64,000 nt of DNA from Nocardia arizonensis (GTDB taxonomy: Bacteria > Actinomycetota > Actinomycetes > Mycobacteriales > Mycobacteriaceae): NCBI RefSeq assembly GCF_001310275.1, contig NZ_LGYZ01000087.1, forward strand, positions 62,001-126,000. The letters are read 5' to 3'. The translations under genes were made by a program, and so were the position numbers. Below the pieces are notes generated by a model, which made no database searches, was not told the DNA's origin, and was given only the letters and a program-made list of their open reading frames with translations. Numbering within the stretch: position 1 is the stretch's first letter; each line of letters starts with the position of its first letter. Below, piece by piece: positions 25,624 through 34,554 of the stretch.

Positions 25624-26083
25624 GATCTCCACGATCAGCCAGGCCGCGATAACGCGAGCTGCACCCCCCGTGGCGGCGATCTCCGACAACCCGAAGAAAT
25701 TGCGAACATCCACCCGTTGTGCCGTGAAATTGCCGTACGGAATCCCATTCTCAATTGAATTCCACAAATAGCGATCAGATATCCGCAAACCCTACTGGGC
25801 TAATACCTTACCCGACGAACGCCGAGAAGCACGCACACCTTCTGGCTATTATTGCGTACCGTCAATACTTGGCGGCGGGTGTCGCCTCGAATTCCCGAGG
25901 CGGATGTTAGCCTTTGTCCCGCGCGGATTCCGCACTCGAGTCAGGCGAGAGACTTCCCCATCCTCGCCTCCGCCTCATCAGACGAGCTTTTACCTTAGAC
26001 CCAGCGTTTCCGCCTATCTCATCTCGAGTGTTCGCCGAGGCGTTTTCTCGGCCATTACGCATCTCGGATAGAAGACTCCGGTT

Positions 26084-27847
26084 TCAGTGCCGGGCTTGTT
26101 TTTGGAGCCTTTCTGCAAGGTCTCGTGTTTCTGCGGTGGGTTCTTCTCCTATTTTGGAGAGTTTGTGTGCCAGGAGGCCGAGTGTGCGTTCGATGGCTGT
26201 GTGTTCGCCGAGGCGGGCGTGCAGGCGAAGGATGTCGCGCCACAGGAGTTCGTTGAGCGGGTCGTGGTCGAGGGCGGTTTCGAGGAGGTCCAGGGCGCGG
26301 CGTGGGTCCTGCTCGACCACGGTGGCGGCCAGGGCGCCGACCGCGGTGATGGTGTCGCGGCGGGCGGATTCCCGGATCGGTGCTACCCAGTCCGCTGTGA
26401 GATCTGCGGCCAGGATCCCTCGGCAGGAGGTGTCGATGATGTGGCGGCACGCTTCACCGCGCTCCGTGCCGTTGCCCGCGTGGCGGCGTTGACGTACCGC
26501 GCGAGCGAACTGCTGGTAGTCGGTGGCGATGATGGTGTGGTCGAGCTGATAGCGGATGTGGTCGCCGGCCAGAATCCGGGGCACCGTGCCGTCGGTCGCG
26601 TCTCTGATGGAGGCGGTGAGTCGGCTGATCGCGGTGTTGAGTGCGTTGACCGGTCGGCGGGGGCATCGTTCCCCCCACAGATCGGCGATCAGGGCCTCGC
26701 GGGAAATCCCTTCTGGGTGCAGGGTCAGCAGGGCCAGCAGTTCGCGGCTCCGGGGCTGCAAGTGGGTGGTGATGTCGACAACGCCGTCGTCGCGGTGCCA
26801 GCAGACACGTAGCGGCCCGAACACCTCGACTGCCAGGGTCGGCCCACCCGGTGCCGATTCGTTTGCCGTGGTGGCGACGGGGGTAGCATCACGCGCAACG
26901 GGCACTGTCTCCGTAGGGGGCTGGCCGGTCTCGGTGACCTCGAGACCGAGGTCGTCTACTGGGGATACGGCCGGGGCGGCGTCCTGGCCCGGGATTCGAT
27001 CGGGAACTGGCTGGCGGGCTCGATACACCCGGGGCGAATCCGCCCGGATGCAGACCCCGAGACCGTGACGCCACCGGCCCGGTAACCGGGGCCACGGTGA
27101 CGGTTGCCGGCCTAGAAGCGGATTCGAGTGTGCTGGGGTCAGTTGTGTGTGCAGTGCGGCGGCAACGACGCGGGCAGCCGCTGCGAGCCCGTTGCGTCCT
27201 CGGCGGGAGTATCGGGCGCCGGTCAGCAGCGCTTCGGCACCGAGGCGGTCGAGTGGAAGCCTGCCGAGCACCGGGACTCCGAGAGGCTCGGCGAACTCGC
27301 CCGTGCGATCCGAGCCGACCAGCAGCACCGCGCAGCGCCGACAGCCGGCGGTGACCTCGCGGACGCGCCGGCCGGCGCGGACGGGGTCGGCGAGGTCGCC
27401 ACGGACCACGACGATCAGAACGTCGGCGCCAGCGGCGATCGGAGTGGCGGGCGAGGCCGGATCGGCGAGACCGCAGTCGGCGATGACCACCAGATCTGCC
27501 AGCCTTGGGACTGCGGCGGCGGGCATGCTCACCGGGGCCGTCAGCGTCGCTGCCATGGCATCGGCACTTGGAGGTGCGGCGAGGAACGGCACACCCGAAC
27601 CCAGCGTCTGGACGTGCTCCCACAACTGTGTCGAAACCGGAGAATCTCCTGGTGACTGGGTGGTGGCAGCGGCAAGGCTGGCCAGTCCGCGGTGCGGGTC
27701 GGCGTCGGCGAGTCGCGCGAGTCGTCCCCCGGCAGGATCCGCCTCCACCACGACAGCGGGTTTCGTGCCCGGCCATGCGTTGGCGAGGGCGACCGCGGTA
27801 GTAGTCACTCCGGTGTGAGGATTCAGTCCGGTGAGTGCGATCAGCAC
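26084..27847 (-). CDS. ParA/MinD-like domain fused to SARP/BTAD regulator domain
   Basis: 587 residues. The N-terminal 250 look like a MinD/ParA-type fold, with VVVEADPAGGRLA as the switch-like strand, but the P-loop reads T-G-L-N-P-H-T-G-V-T-T-T: the nucleotide-binding Lys is replaced by Val14. After a Pro-rich linker, residues about 345-587 hold an OmpR-type winged helix (SRELLALLTLHPEGISREAL) and a helical bacterial transcriptional activator domain as in SARP regulators. The GTG at 27847 has GGGGG 8 bases upstream; a GTG at 27853 is too close to that site. It follows the VirB8-like gene by 80 bases, and is probably a regulator or positioning factor for transfer. Confidence 0.72.
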   Translation of the reverse strand: MLIALTGLNPHTGVTTTAVALANAWPGTKPAVVVEADPAGGRLARLADADPHRGLASLAAATTQSPGDSPVSTQLWEHVQTLGSGVPFLAAPPSADAMAATLTAPVSMPAAAVPRLADLVVIADCGLADPASPATPIAAGADVLIVVVRGDLADPVRAGRRVREVTAGCRRCAVLLVGSDRTGEFAEPLGVPVLGRLPLDRLGAEALLTGARYSRRGRNGLAAAARVVAAALHTQLTPAHSNPLLGRQPSPWPRLPGRWRHGLGVCIRADSPRVYRARQPVPDRIPGQDAAPAVSPVDDLGLEVTETGQPPTETVPVARDATPVATTANESAPGGPTLAVEVFGPLRVCWHRDDGVVDITTHLQPRSRELLALLTLHPEGISREALIADLWGERCPRRPVNALNTAISRLTASIRDATDGTVPRILAGDHIRYQLDHTIIATDYQQFARAVRQRRHAGNGTERGEACRHIIDTSCRGILAADLTADWVAPIRESARRDTITAVGALAATVVEQDPRRALDLLETALDHDPLNELLWRDILRLHARLGEHTAIERTLGLLAHKLSKIGEEPTAETRDLAERLQKQARH

Positions 27848-27927
27848 GGTCACCGCCCCCTTTGGTTGTTGGTCGCCGATCCAATCGTCACGTTGGGTCG
27901 ACGATGGGGTACAGGGATGGGGCCCGG

Positions 27928-28653
27928 CTACTCGGACACGATCGCGGTGATCACCGAGTGCCGGTCGAGTTGTGTGGTGGAGATCCGTTGCCGCCACACC
28001 CGTGGTGCCGCACCGGGCGGGGTGTCGGTGATCTCGACCGCGTACAAGCCGGGGTTCAACCGGCGGATCCGGGCACAGTAGGTGGTGCCCAGCGGCGCCG
28101 AGTCGATGCCGGCCTGGATGGTGGCGGCATCCGATATCGCGGCGTCGGCCGCGACGACTTCGCGAGCGAGTACGCCGTCGCGGGCGTGGTAGTAGGCGGC
28201 CTCGAACGCAGCAATTGCCGCTGCGCCGGTGGCCGGCCGTAGGGGGCGAGGCCCGGCTACGGCTTCGGTGGCCTCGATGGTTTCGGGACCACAAGCGGCG
28301 GTGCTCCCGGTGACGGTGAGTGCGTGTTCGAGGCCACCGGGAGAAAGCGAAAGCGCGACGGTGAGAGACATCGGCACGTCAACACCGTGGTCTACGCCGT
28401 CGATGCCGGAGATGAGCATGGTTGCCACCACCACGGTGGCAGCGACCACAGCGAGCATCACCACGCCGCCCAGGACGGCTCGCGCCCTACCCGGCCCGCC
28501 GGTGCGGTACTCGGAAGTCAGCCAGCGTCGATCTTCCGCGGTATCGGGTGCACCGGCGGAGGCCAGCCATTCGGCTATTTCGGTCGGCGGCGGCCCGTCG
28601 AGCACGATCTGCCGGTCATCGTTCGACTCGTCCTGGGGGTCGATTCTTCTCAT
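27928..28653 (-). CDS. VirB8-like bitopic membrane protein
   Basis: 241 residues: a cytosolic N-terminus of about 60, one membrane helix at about 65-85 (VVMLAVVAATVVVATMLI), and an outer domain. The outer domain ends with a helix AAAIAAFEAAYYHARDG, then IQAGIDSAP-GTTYC and strands ending VWRQRISTTQ. One helix plus an NTF2-like outer domain is the VirB8/TcpC design, which forms the periplasmic ring of type IV systems; I infer this from layout, not from strong motifs. ATG 28653 follows GGGGTG by 8 bases; an earlier start would run into the previous gene. It lies 20 bases after that gene. Confidence 0.6.
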   Translation of the reverse strand: MRRIDPQDESNDDRQIVLDGPPPTEIAEWLASAGAPDTAEDRRWLTSEYRTGGPGRARAVLGGVVMLAVVAATVVVATMLISGIDGVDHGVDVPMSLTVALSLSPGGLEHALTVTGSTAACGPETIEATEAVAGPRPLRPATGAAAIAAFEAAYYHARDGVLAREVVAADAAISDAATIQAGIDSAPLGTTYCARIRRLNPGLYAVEITDTPPGAAPRVWRQRISTTQLDRHSVITAIVSE

Positions 28654-28673
28654 CACCGATGCACCCCGCTTGG

Positions 28674-29957
28674 TCAGCCGAGCGCCGGCGGCCATTGCGC
28701 CAGCACGTCGTTGAGCACCTGCGCGGCCTGGGACTCGACCGTCTCGACCACGTCGGCGACAGGTTCGCTGACCACCACCGCCGTCACCTCTTCGACGATC
28801 GGCTGGGGTACCGCGGCCTCGACCTCCGCGACCACCACCGGGAGCGGCACAGGCTCAGTGCCGACACCTAGCGCAGCATCCACATCAGGGTCCGCCAGCC
28901 CAGCCTGATCCAAGACCTCGGCGGCCTCGGCGACCACGATGTCGTTCCAGTCGCGTTCCCGTTGCGCGACCTCGGATGACATCCCCTCTGGCCGCGGCAC
29001 ACTCACCCCACCGAAATGCAGCGAATCCTCGCCCACCACCGACGCCTGCACCTCGGCGTAACCGTCGCTGGTGCCCGGCTGCGGGTATACCTCGACCACT
29101 GGCTGCGCGGGTTCCACAGCCACCTGCGGCTCGATCGCCACCTGCGGCTCATAGCCCATTTCGGGCCGGGACACCGACGGGGGCTCCGACCACACGTGGG
29201 GTTCAGGAACTATCCGGGGCTCGGGAACGGCCTCCGGCTCGGGCAGGACCTGGGGTGCCGGTGAGATCGGGGCCGGCATCTGAGCGGGCGCCGGGGTATC
29301 GGTCTTCTCATCGGGAGTCGACCGGTCCGGCCCGACAGGAATGGTCCTGGTCCGCGGTTCCGGAACCACGGGGCCTACGACGCCCGCTTGTCCTGGCCGG
29401 GGGTCCGAGATCACTCCCGGCTGACCCACTGGACCCGCATGCGCAACCGGTGCTGCGAACACCGCCGCCGCCAACGGGACAAGCGCGGCCATCGCTAGAC
29501 GATGCCCTGCACAGGCTCCGAATCCAGGTAGCCACCGATGCCTCCGAGACGAGTGCACCACCGGTCCGGTCGCCCCGATGACCCCACCGACCGCAGGACC
29601 GCGCAACGAGGTCCACAACGCCCCTGGATGCAAGGCGCAGGCGTGTACCACACGAACATCGACGCCTTGCCCGTCGAGGTAGTCGACAATGACCTCAGCA
29701 CGGCCGATCACCGGGTCGGCCAACCGCGACGGCGCGACGACAACCACCACCGCAGCGTCGACCCCGTCCGGTCGGCACGCTGGAATGTCCTGGTCGAGCC
29801 GGAACACCGCCTCGCAACTCACCACTCGCCTGCCGCGCATCCAGATCACCCAGATCCCCACGGAGGAGCTACGGCCCCCTCCGGCAGCACGCGCTGCCGC
29901 CACCACCGCCGCGCCGGACACCGCAGCATCCGAACGGCTGTTCATCGATGTAGTCAT
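28674..29957 (-). CDS. Membrane-anchored Pro/Glu/Val-rich protein of the transfer region
   Basis: 427 residues. The first 150 are a small globular part with hydrophobic strands (AAVVVVVAPSRLADP, VIVDYLDGQGVDVRVVHA). A membrane or signal segment at about 153-175 (HRLAMAALVPLAAAVFAAPVAHA) follows. Then comes a long Pro/Glu/Val-rich region with imperfect repeats of EPxVxxEP, and a helical C-terminus. The extended repeat region could span the cell wall. No family is recognised. GAGG precedes ATG 29957. It heads the leftward group with the VirB8-like and ParA-like genes. Confidence 0.55.
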   Translation of the reverse strand: MTTSMNSRSDAAVSGAAVVAAARAAGGGRSSSVGIWVIWMRGRRVVSCEAVFRLDQDIPACRPDGVDAAVVVVVAPSRLADPVIGRAEVIVDYLDGQGVDVRVVHACALHPGALWTSLRGPAVGGVIGATGPVVHSSRRHRWLPGFGACAGHRLAMAALVPLAAAVFAAPVAHAGPVGQPGVISDPRPGQAGVVGPVVPEPRTRTIPVGPDRSTPDEKTDTPAPAQMPAPISPAPQVLPEPEAVPEPRIVPEPHVWSEPPSVSRPEMGYEPQVAIEPQVAVEPAQPVVEVYPQPGTSDGYAEVQASVVGEDSLHFGGVSVPRPEGMSSEVAQRERDWNDIVVAEAAEVLDQAGLADPDVDAALGVGTEPVPLPVVVAEVEAAVPQPIVEEVTAVVVSEPVADVVETVESQAAQVLNDVLAQWPPALG

Positions 29958-30148
29958 GACTTACCTCGCTCTCTGCGTCGGTCACGACCCCGGGGCGGCC
30001 CCTCCTCCCACCAAGTCGTGAGATACACCACCCAAACTATGCACGTATCTCGAACTTTTCAAGAATAAAACAGTAACTTTTCTCTGGATGCCGAGGGATT
30101 TGGCTCCTGATGGCGACTTTTCCGAACTTTACGGGTACAGTTCTGCTC

Positions 30149-30811
30149 ATGGGAGCCCACGACGAGTTCTTCGCCCGGATGGTGCGCGAGCGGCGTCAGC
30201 AGCTGGGCAATCTGACGATGCCGGAGGTGCACCAGCGCGGCGGACCAGCGGTCCCTGCCCAGCAGCGGGCCGACCGTTGCGAGCTGTCGGCCAATGTGCG
30301 GCCGAGTACCTTCGCCAAGTTCGACACCGGCCTCGGATGGCAGGAGGGCTCAGCGCGGGCCGCCTACTACGACCGTCGGCCACCGGTGCCGGTCGAGTCC
30401 GACACTCCCGCGTTCGAGCCAGGCGCATCCAGCATCAGCCTCAGCCTCGAACAGCTCCTGCCACTACTGGATGCCCAACGGTTTCTCCGAACCGCCCCCA
30501 TCGCCGAGCTGCCGAACGCGATCGGCAAGCTCGATGATGCCATCAGCGGCATTGTCGGCCCGTTCGTCACGAGCGTCCTCGAAGCCAACCGTGGCACCCA
30601 AGTCCATCCGCTCGTCGAGATCGCCTTCGGCGAATCTCTCGCCGCGCCGGTTTCCCCAGATGACCCCGACGCCACGGAAAAGCTGTACCGGCGCTGGCTC
30701 ATCGGACGGGCGGAAGATCTCGACGATGCCCTGCAGCAAGCATTCGAACAGCGCTTCCAGAAACGCAACCAGGACGCTGCGACCACATCTCGCGCGGTCG
30801 CTCCGAACTGA
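30149..30811 (+). CDS. Xre-type transcription regulator
   Basis: 220 residues. The first 75 resemble a Cro/C1 helix-turn-helix variant found in Nocardia: FARMVRERRQQLGNLTMPEVHQRGG, then SANVRPSTFAKFDTGLGWQEGSA. The rest is a helical ligand or dimer domain of unknown type. A TACAGT -10 element at 30136-30141 lies 7 bases before ATG 30149, so the transcript is probably leaderless. It is divergent from the transfer-associated leftward group (start 29957) and may regulate it. Confidence 0.68.
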   Translation: MGAHDEFFARMVRERRQQLGNLTMPEVHQRGGPAVPAQQRADRCELSANVRPSTFAKFDTGLGWQEGSARAAYYDRRPPVPVESDTPAFEPGASSISLSLEQLLPLLDAQRFLRTAPIAELPNAIGKLDDAISGIVGPFVTSVLEANRGTQVHPLVEIAFGESLAAPVSPDDPDATEKLYRRWLIGRAEDLDDALQQAFEQRFQKRNQDAATTSRAVAPN

Positions 30812-30943
30812 ACGCCGGGCCTCACCCTGATAGGCCCGAAATGGCTGCGGTTCTGGCGAAATCCACAACACCCTGGGCACCGGGGTAGGCGTGTGCAAAG
30901 CTGTGTCCCGGGACTGACAACGAGCAGACAATACGGGGTGGTG

Positions 30944-31645
30944 ATGGGCGGTTCCCACAATGACACCGGGTCGCCGGTGTCCGGCGATGCAGTCCGCAGG
31001 GCGGCGGCACCGTACTGCCTGCCGTTTCTGGCCATCTACGACATCTGGGTGATCCGGCTGAGCAACCGATTCGGGTGGCGGTGCCCCGCGGACACCATGC
31101 TCGCCCCATATCACCGCCACGCCGGCCGCCGCCACCTCGAAGTCGGACCCGGTTCAGGCTGGTATCCAGCCCACACCCGATTCCCCGACGACGCCGAGAT
31201 CACGCTGACGGATCTGAACCGAACCTCCCTCGCCTACGCCGCCCGTCGACTGCGCAAGGCAGGACACACCGTGCACGAAACCGTCGCCAGTGTTCTCGAG
31301 CCAGTGCCCGCCCCGGCCGGAGCGGGTTACGACTCGATCGGCATCAACTTCGTTTTACACTGTGTCCCTGGCGATTTCACCGCGAAGGGTATTGCGTTCA
31401 GCCACCTTGCCCGGGTGCTCGCGGATGACGGCACGCTGTTCGGCTCCACCATCCTCGGAGACCACACACCGCACACCGGGTTCGGCCGGCTTCTCACCAC
31501 CACCTACCGGCGCGTCGGCGCCTTCAACAACCGCCACGACACCCGGGCGGACCTCGCCGCAGCACTCGACGCGGCCTTCGGCGAGTATCACCTGACCGAC
31601 ATCGGAGACGTCACCCTGTTCACCGCCTCACAACCGCGTCGATAA
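30944..31645 (+). CDS. Class I SAM-dependent methyltransferase (small-molecule type)
   Basis: 233 residues. Motif I HLEVGPGSGWY near residue 65 binds SAM, TLTDLN is the next acidic strand, and SIGINFVLHCVPGDF is the motif IV region. The N-terminal IYDIWVIRLSNRFGWRCP segment is typical of a family of uncharacterised actinobacterial methyltransferases, not of DNA enzymes. Substrate unknown. The start at ATG 30944 is supported by GGGGTGG just upstream; a frame from 30893 is possible. It lies alone between the Xre gene and the DUF2130 gene. Confidence 0.75.
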   Translation: MGGSHNDTGSPVSGDAVRRAAAPYCLPFLAIYDIWVIRLSNRFGWRCPADTMLAPYHRHAGRRHLEVGPGSGWYPAHTRFPDDAEITLTDLNRTSLAYAARRLRKAGHTVHETVASVLEPVPAPAGAGYDSIGINFVLHCVPGDFTAKGIAFSHLARVLADDGTLFGSTILGDHTPHTGFGRLLTTTYRRVGAFNNRHDTRADLAAALDAAFGEYHLTDIGDVTLFTASQPRR

Positions 31646-31736
31646 CCGCTCAGCGGTCGATCCGGAGCTGCCATCCTGGTGGACGGGCTCGGCTACCACG
31701 AGGTGCAGCGCGAGCACGAGCGGGGAGGAGCTCGAG

Positions 31737-33044
31737 ATGGACGTGGCGTGGGATGTGCGGCGGCAGGTGATCGTCGAGGCCGCTGAACTCGCCTACCACC
31801 AGGGGCCGGACTTGGGCCCGTTCGAGTGTCTTGGTTGCTTCCAGCCGGCAGCAATCTGTCCACGGTGCGGCGCAGAGCTCGGCTCTGCCTTTATCGAACA
31901 GCTCGCAGCACCGCAGGTCGCCAGAGTGCGCCTCGAACTGGAACAGGATTTCGCTGCCCGAGAGAAAGCCATGGAGAACGACGTCCTGACACGGGTCCGC
32001 GCCGGGATGCGAAACGAGGTCAATCGGCTGCGGAACCAAGCGCAGCGAAGTAGCGAAACCGCGGCAACGGAGAAGCAGCGGGCTCAGGCCGCGACGGTCG
32101 CTCTGGCCGAGGCTCAGGAACAACTCGAGCAGATGCAGGCCGAGCAGTCGCGGATGCGAGATCAGATCGCTCGCAGTGAACGCAAACGGGCGCAGCAGGA
32201 GGCCGAACGGAAGTATCGTCCGGTGATTCTGGAGTACCAGAACCGGGAGAAGCGGGCGCTGGACCAGCTTGCTCTGGCTGAGAGCAAGATTTCGCCGGGG
32301 CCACCACCACAGCCGACGGGAGTCGCCTACCAGCACGCATTCGCTGAGGAACTGCAGCGCCGCTACCCCGAAGATGAGATTTCGGTGATTCGGAACGGTC
32401 AGAAGGGCGGTGATGTCCTCCAGATCGTGCGTGTCGACGGCCGAAGCTGGGGATCTATTTTGTGGGAGTGCAAGAGAACCAAGCACTTCAGCTCGGCGTG
32501 GATTCCTAAGCTTGTCCGTGATGTTGATCGTGATCACGCCGGTCTCGGAGTGCTCGTGAGCGCGTCGATGCCGGCCACGGTGGATGGTGTGGCAATCCGC
32601 GACGGCATCCTCCTGTGTGCCGCCGACCTGGCAACGTACATGTCCATTCCGTTGCGGCAGGCGGTGATCGACAACAAACGTCACGCGATTGCGGGCAAGG
32701 CCCGTCGTGGGCGTGCCGACCGGTTGCTCGAATACGTCGACCGGGGCGGGTTCTTCGCCCACCTGCAGCGGATCGTCCAAGACGCGCGCGAAACCCTGGC
32801 GACCGGGGCCAAGCTGCGAAATCAAGTACACGCTGCTCTCGCCAAGCTGGACCAGCACCAGCAGGACGTGCTCGACCGAATGTTCACCATGTTCGGCGAG
32901 CTCGACGCAGCCGGCGTCGCCGTCCCACCCGCTCTGCACTCAGAACATGTGACCGACCATCGGTCGGCCTCTCCCAACGGTGCACGAAAGGAGGGCCCGT
33001 CGACCCGACACCCGACATCGACGGCCTCCCGGACTCGAAACTGA
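31737..33044 (+). CDS. DUF2130 protein: zinc ribbon, coiled coil and PD-(D/E)XK nuclease-like domain
   Basis: 435 residues. A zinc ribbon with Cys31, Cys34, Cys41 and Cys44 comes first, then a charged coiled coil at about 60-185, then the DUF2130 domain at about 200-370. The latter contains a restriction-endonuclease-type active site: Asp226 in KGGDVLQIV and Glu244-Cys-Lys246 in WECKRTKHF. This combination suggests a nuclease held on DNA by a long rod. The family is uncharacterised; a defence role is my inference from the fold and from being cargo on a mobile element. GGGAGGAG precedes ATG 31737. The last 35 residues are low complexity. Confidence 0.78.
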   Translation: MDVAWDVRRQVIVEAAELAYHQGPDLGPFECLGCFQPAAICPRCGAELGSAFIEQLAAPQVARVRLELEQDFAAREKAMENDVLTRVRAGMRNEVNRLRNQAQRSSETAATEKQRAQAATVALAEAQEQLEQMQAEQSRMRDQIARSERKRAQQEAERKYRPVILEYQNREKRALDQLALAESKISPGPPPQPTGVAYQHAFAEELQRRYPEDEISVIRNGQKGGDVLQIVRVDGRSWGSILWECKRTKHFSSAWIPKLVRDVDRDHAGLGVLVSASMPATVDGVAIRDGILLCAADLATYMSIPLRQAVIDNKRHAIAGKARRGRADRLLEYVDRGGFFAHLQRIVQDARETLATGAKLRNQVHAALAKLDQHQQDVLDRMFTMFGELDAAGVAVPPALHSEHVTDHRSASPNGARKEGPSTRHPTSTASRTRN

Positions 33045-33114
33045 ATCCGGCGATATCTACTTGCTGAGACAGGTGGCCTGGACGGCGGGCACGCTTGATC
33101 GCAGGGTCGGCCGG

Positions 33115-34554
33115 TTAATGCGTCGTCAGATCCGTGCGGCGGTCGACTCGTACCCGCAGTCCGGCTGGTTTGAGGGTGATCTGCTCTGCGACGTCGAGGG
33201 TGTAGTCACCGTCGATGTGGATCTCGTACTGGTGGAGGACGTGGGCGAGAGTGAGCAGGACTTCGTGATTGGCGAATTGGCGGCCGATGCAGGCGCGGTG
33301 CCCGACCCCGAACGGCCTGTATACGCGACGGCGGTCCAGCTCACGCTGCCGCTGAGGGGCCCATCGGTCCGGGTCGAAACGTTCTGCGTCCGGACCCCAG
33401 GTTTCCGGGTCGCGGTGCGCATACCAGGTGAGCACGAATACCCAATCGCCTTGCTGGAAGCGGTATTTGCCGTCACCGATCGTGACCTCATGGCGCGCCT
33501 CGCGGAAATAACCGGGCGCGACCGGCCACAACCGCAACGTTTCATCGACCACCCGCCGCAGATACCGCAGCTTCGCGACGTCCTCGTAGCTGGTTATCGG
33601 CCGGTCGCGCCCCGGGAAATGGTCGTCGACCTCGGCGCGCGCTCGTGCCGCGACCTCGGGATTCTTCGCCAGCTCGTAGAGCGCGAAGGCCAGTGCGCCC
33701 GCGCTGGTCTCGTGGCCAGCGACCAGGAACGTCAGGATCTGGTTGCGGATATTGGTGGCATCGAGATGCTCGCCGGTGTCAGGGTCGGTGGTGGTGAGCA
33801 TGCGGTCGAGCAAATCGTCGTGCTGGCCGACGGTGCCACTGGTCCGGCGTGCGGCGATCACGTCGTCGACGGTTCGGTGCATAAAGGCGATGTCGCGGCG
33901 ATGCTGCCCGGCGGCGCGCCGTCCCAGGGTGTTCTGCAACAGCGGGGGGAGGTTGGCGTTGCGGTTGATGTAAGTCAGGCCGCGCAGCATGGCTTCGACG
34001 AAGGGGTGCGCTTGGCCGGGGGTGTAGGAGAACGAATCGAACGAGTAGCCGAACCCGGTGCGGGCGATGATTTCCAGGGTGAGCCGGTTCATTTCCTCCG
34101 CGATGTCGGCGATGTGGTGCGTGTCGCCCCAGGTGTCGAGCAATTCACCGATGGTGGCGGCCATCGTCTGGTGGTAGGAACGCATTGCTGTTTGGGTGAA
34201 GGCTGGCGCGAGGATGTTGTGTGCTGCCGACCAGGCCGGTTCGTCGTTGCGGGCGGTGAACAGTCCGTCCCGGGCGACTCGGCGCAGCTTGCGCAGGGGC
34301 ACTCCGAGGTGCTTGGTCCAGTGGTGTTCGTCGTTGATTTCCGCGATGAGGTCGGCGCCGGAGACCACGATCATCGGCCAATTGGTGATGCGCCGCTCGA
34401 AGATCGGCCCCAGCCTTCGGGCATCCCGCCGCGATGTCTGGGTGGGTTTGGCCACGTTCATGGTGAACAGGTCACCGACGACAGGCAGCCTCCACCTCGG
34501 ATGCGGCAATACTGCCGCCTCGTCCCTGCCGGTCCGGGGCGGACTCATCGCCAT
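33115..34554 (-). CDS. Cytochrome P450, CYP102-like heme domain
   Basis: 479 residues, a complete P450: I-helix oxygen-binding motif LVAGHETSAG, K-helix ExxR in DETLRLWP, and heme ligand Cys422 in FGVGHRACIGRQ. The length and C-terminal sequence resemble the heme domain of fatty-acid hydroxylases of the P450-BM3 group, without a fused reductase. It would take electrons from ferredoxin or another partner; none is encoded nearby. ATG 34554 shares one base with the preceding stop (TGATG) and has AGGAG 9 bases upstream. Last gene of the leftward module that includes the MAB_1171c-type protein. Confidence 0.9.
   Translation of the reverse strand: MAMSPPRTGRDEAAVLPHPRWRLPVVGDLFTMNVAKPTQTSRRDARRLGPIFERRITNWPMIVVSGADLIAEINDEHHWTKHLGVPLRKLRRVARDGLFTARNDEPAWSAAHNILAPAFTQTAMRSYHQTMAATIGELLDTWGDTHHIADIAEEMNRLTLEIIARTGFGYSFDSFSYTPGQAHPFVEAMLRGLTYINRNANLPPLLQNTLGRRAAGQHRRDIAFMHRTVDDVIAARRTSGTVGQHDDLLDRMLTTTDPDTGEHLDATNIRNQILTFLVAGHETSAGALAFALYELAKNPEVAARARAEVDDHFPGRDRPITSYEDVAKLRYLRRVVDETLRLWPVAPGYFREARHEVTIGDGKYRFQQGDWVFVLTWYAHRDPETWGPDAERFDPDRWAPQRQRELDRRRVYRPFGVGHRACIGRQFANHEVLLTLAHVLHQYEIHIDGDYTLDVAEQITLKPAGLRVRVDRRTDLTTH

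Larger units (their letters stand above)
25083..26083. other. 1-kb repeat-bearing non-coding region, candidate oriT or origin
   Basis: A 1001-base stretch without a convincing gene, between two leftward genes, and noticeably richer in A/T than its surroundings. It must hold the promoter of the MoxR/VWA operon. It also holds two groups of short direct repeats (25229-25257 and 25576-25623). Repeats and AT-rich DNA next to transfer genes are typical of transfer or replication origins, but no nick site is recognisable. Confidence 0.5.

Noticed and set aside
25570..25758. Forward frame with a TTG start encoding DPPx repeats
   Set aside because: The repeat pattern comes from the 12-bp DNA repeats. 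There is no ribosome site, and the rest of the frame has no protein-like composition. The opposite-strand frame over the same DNA (25420-25788) is no better.
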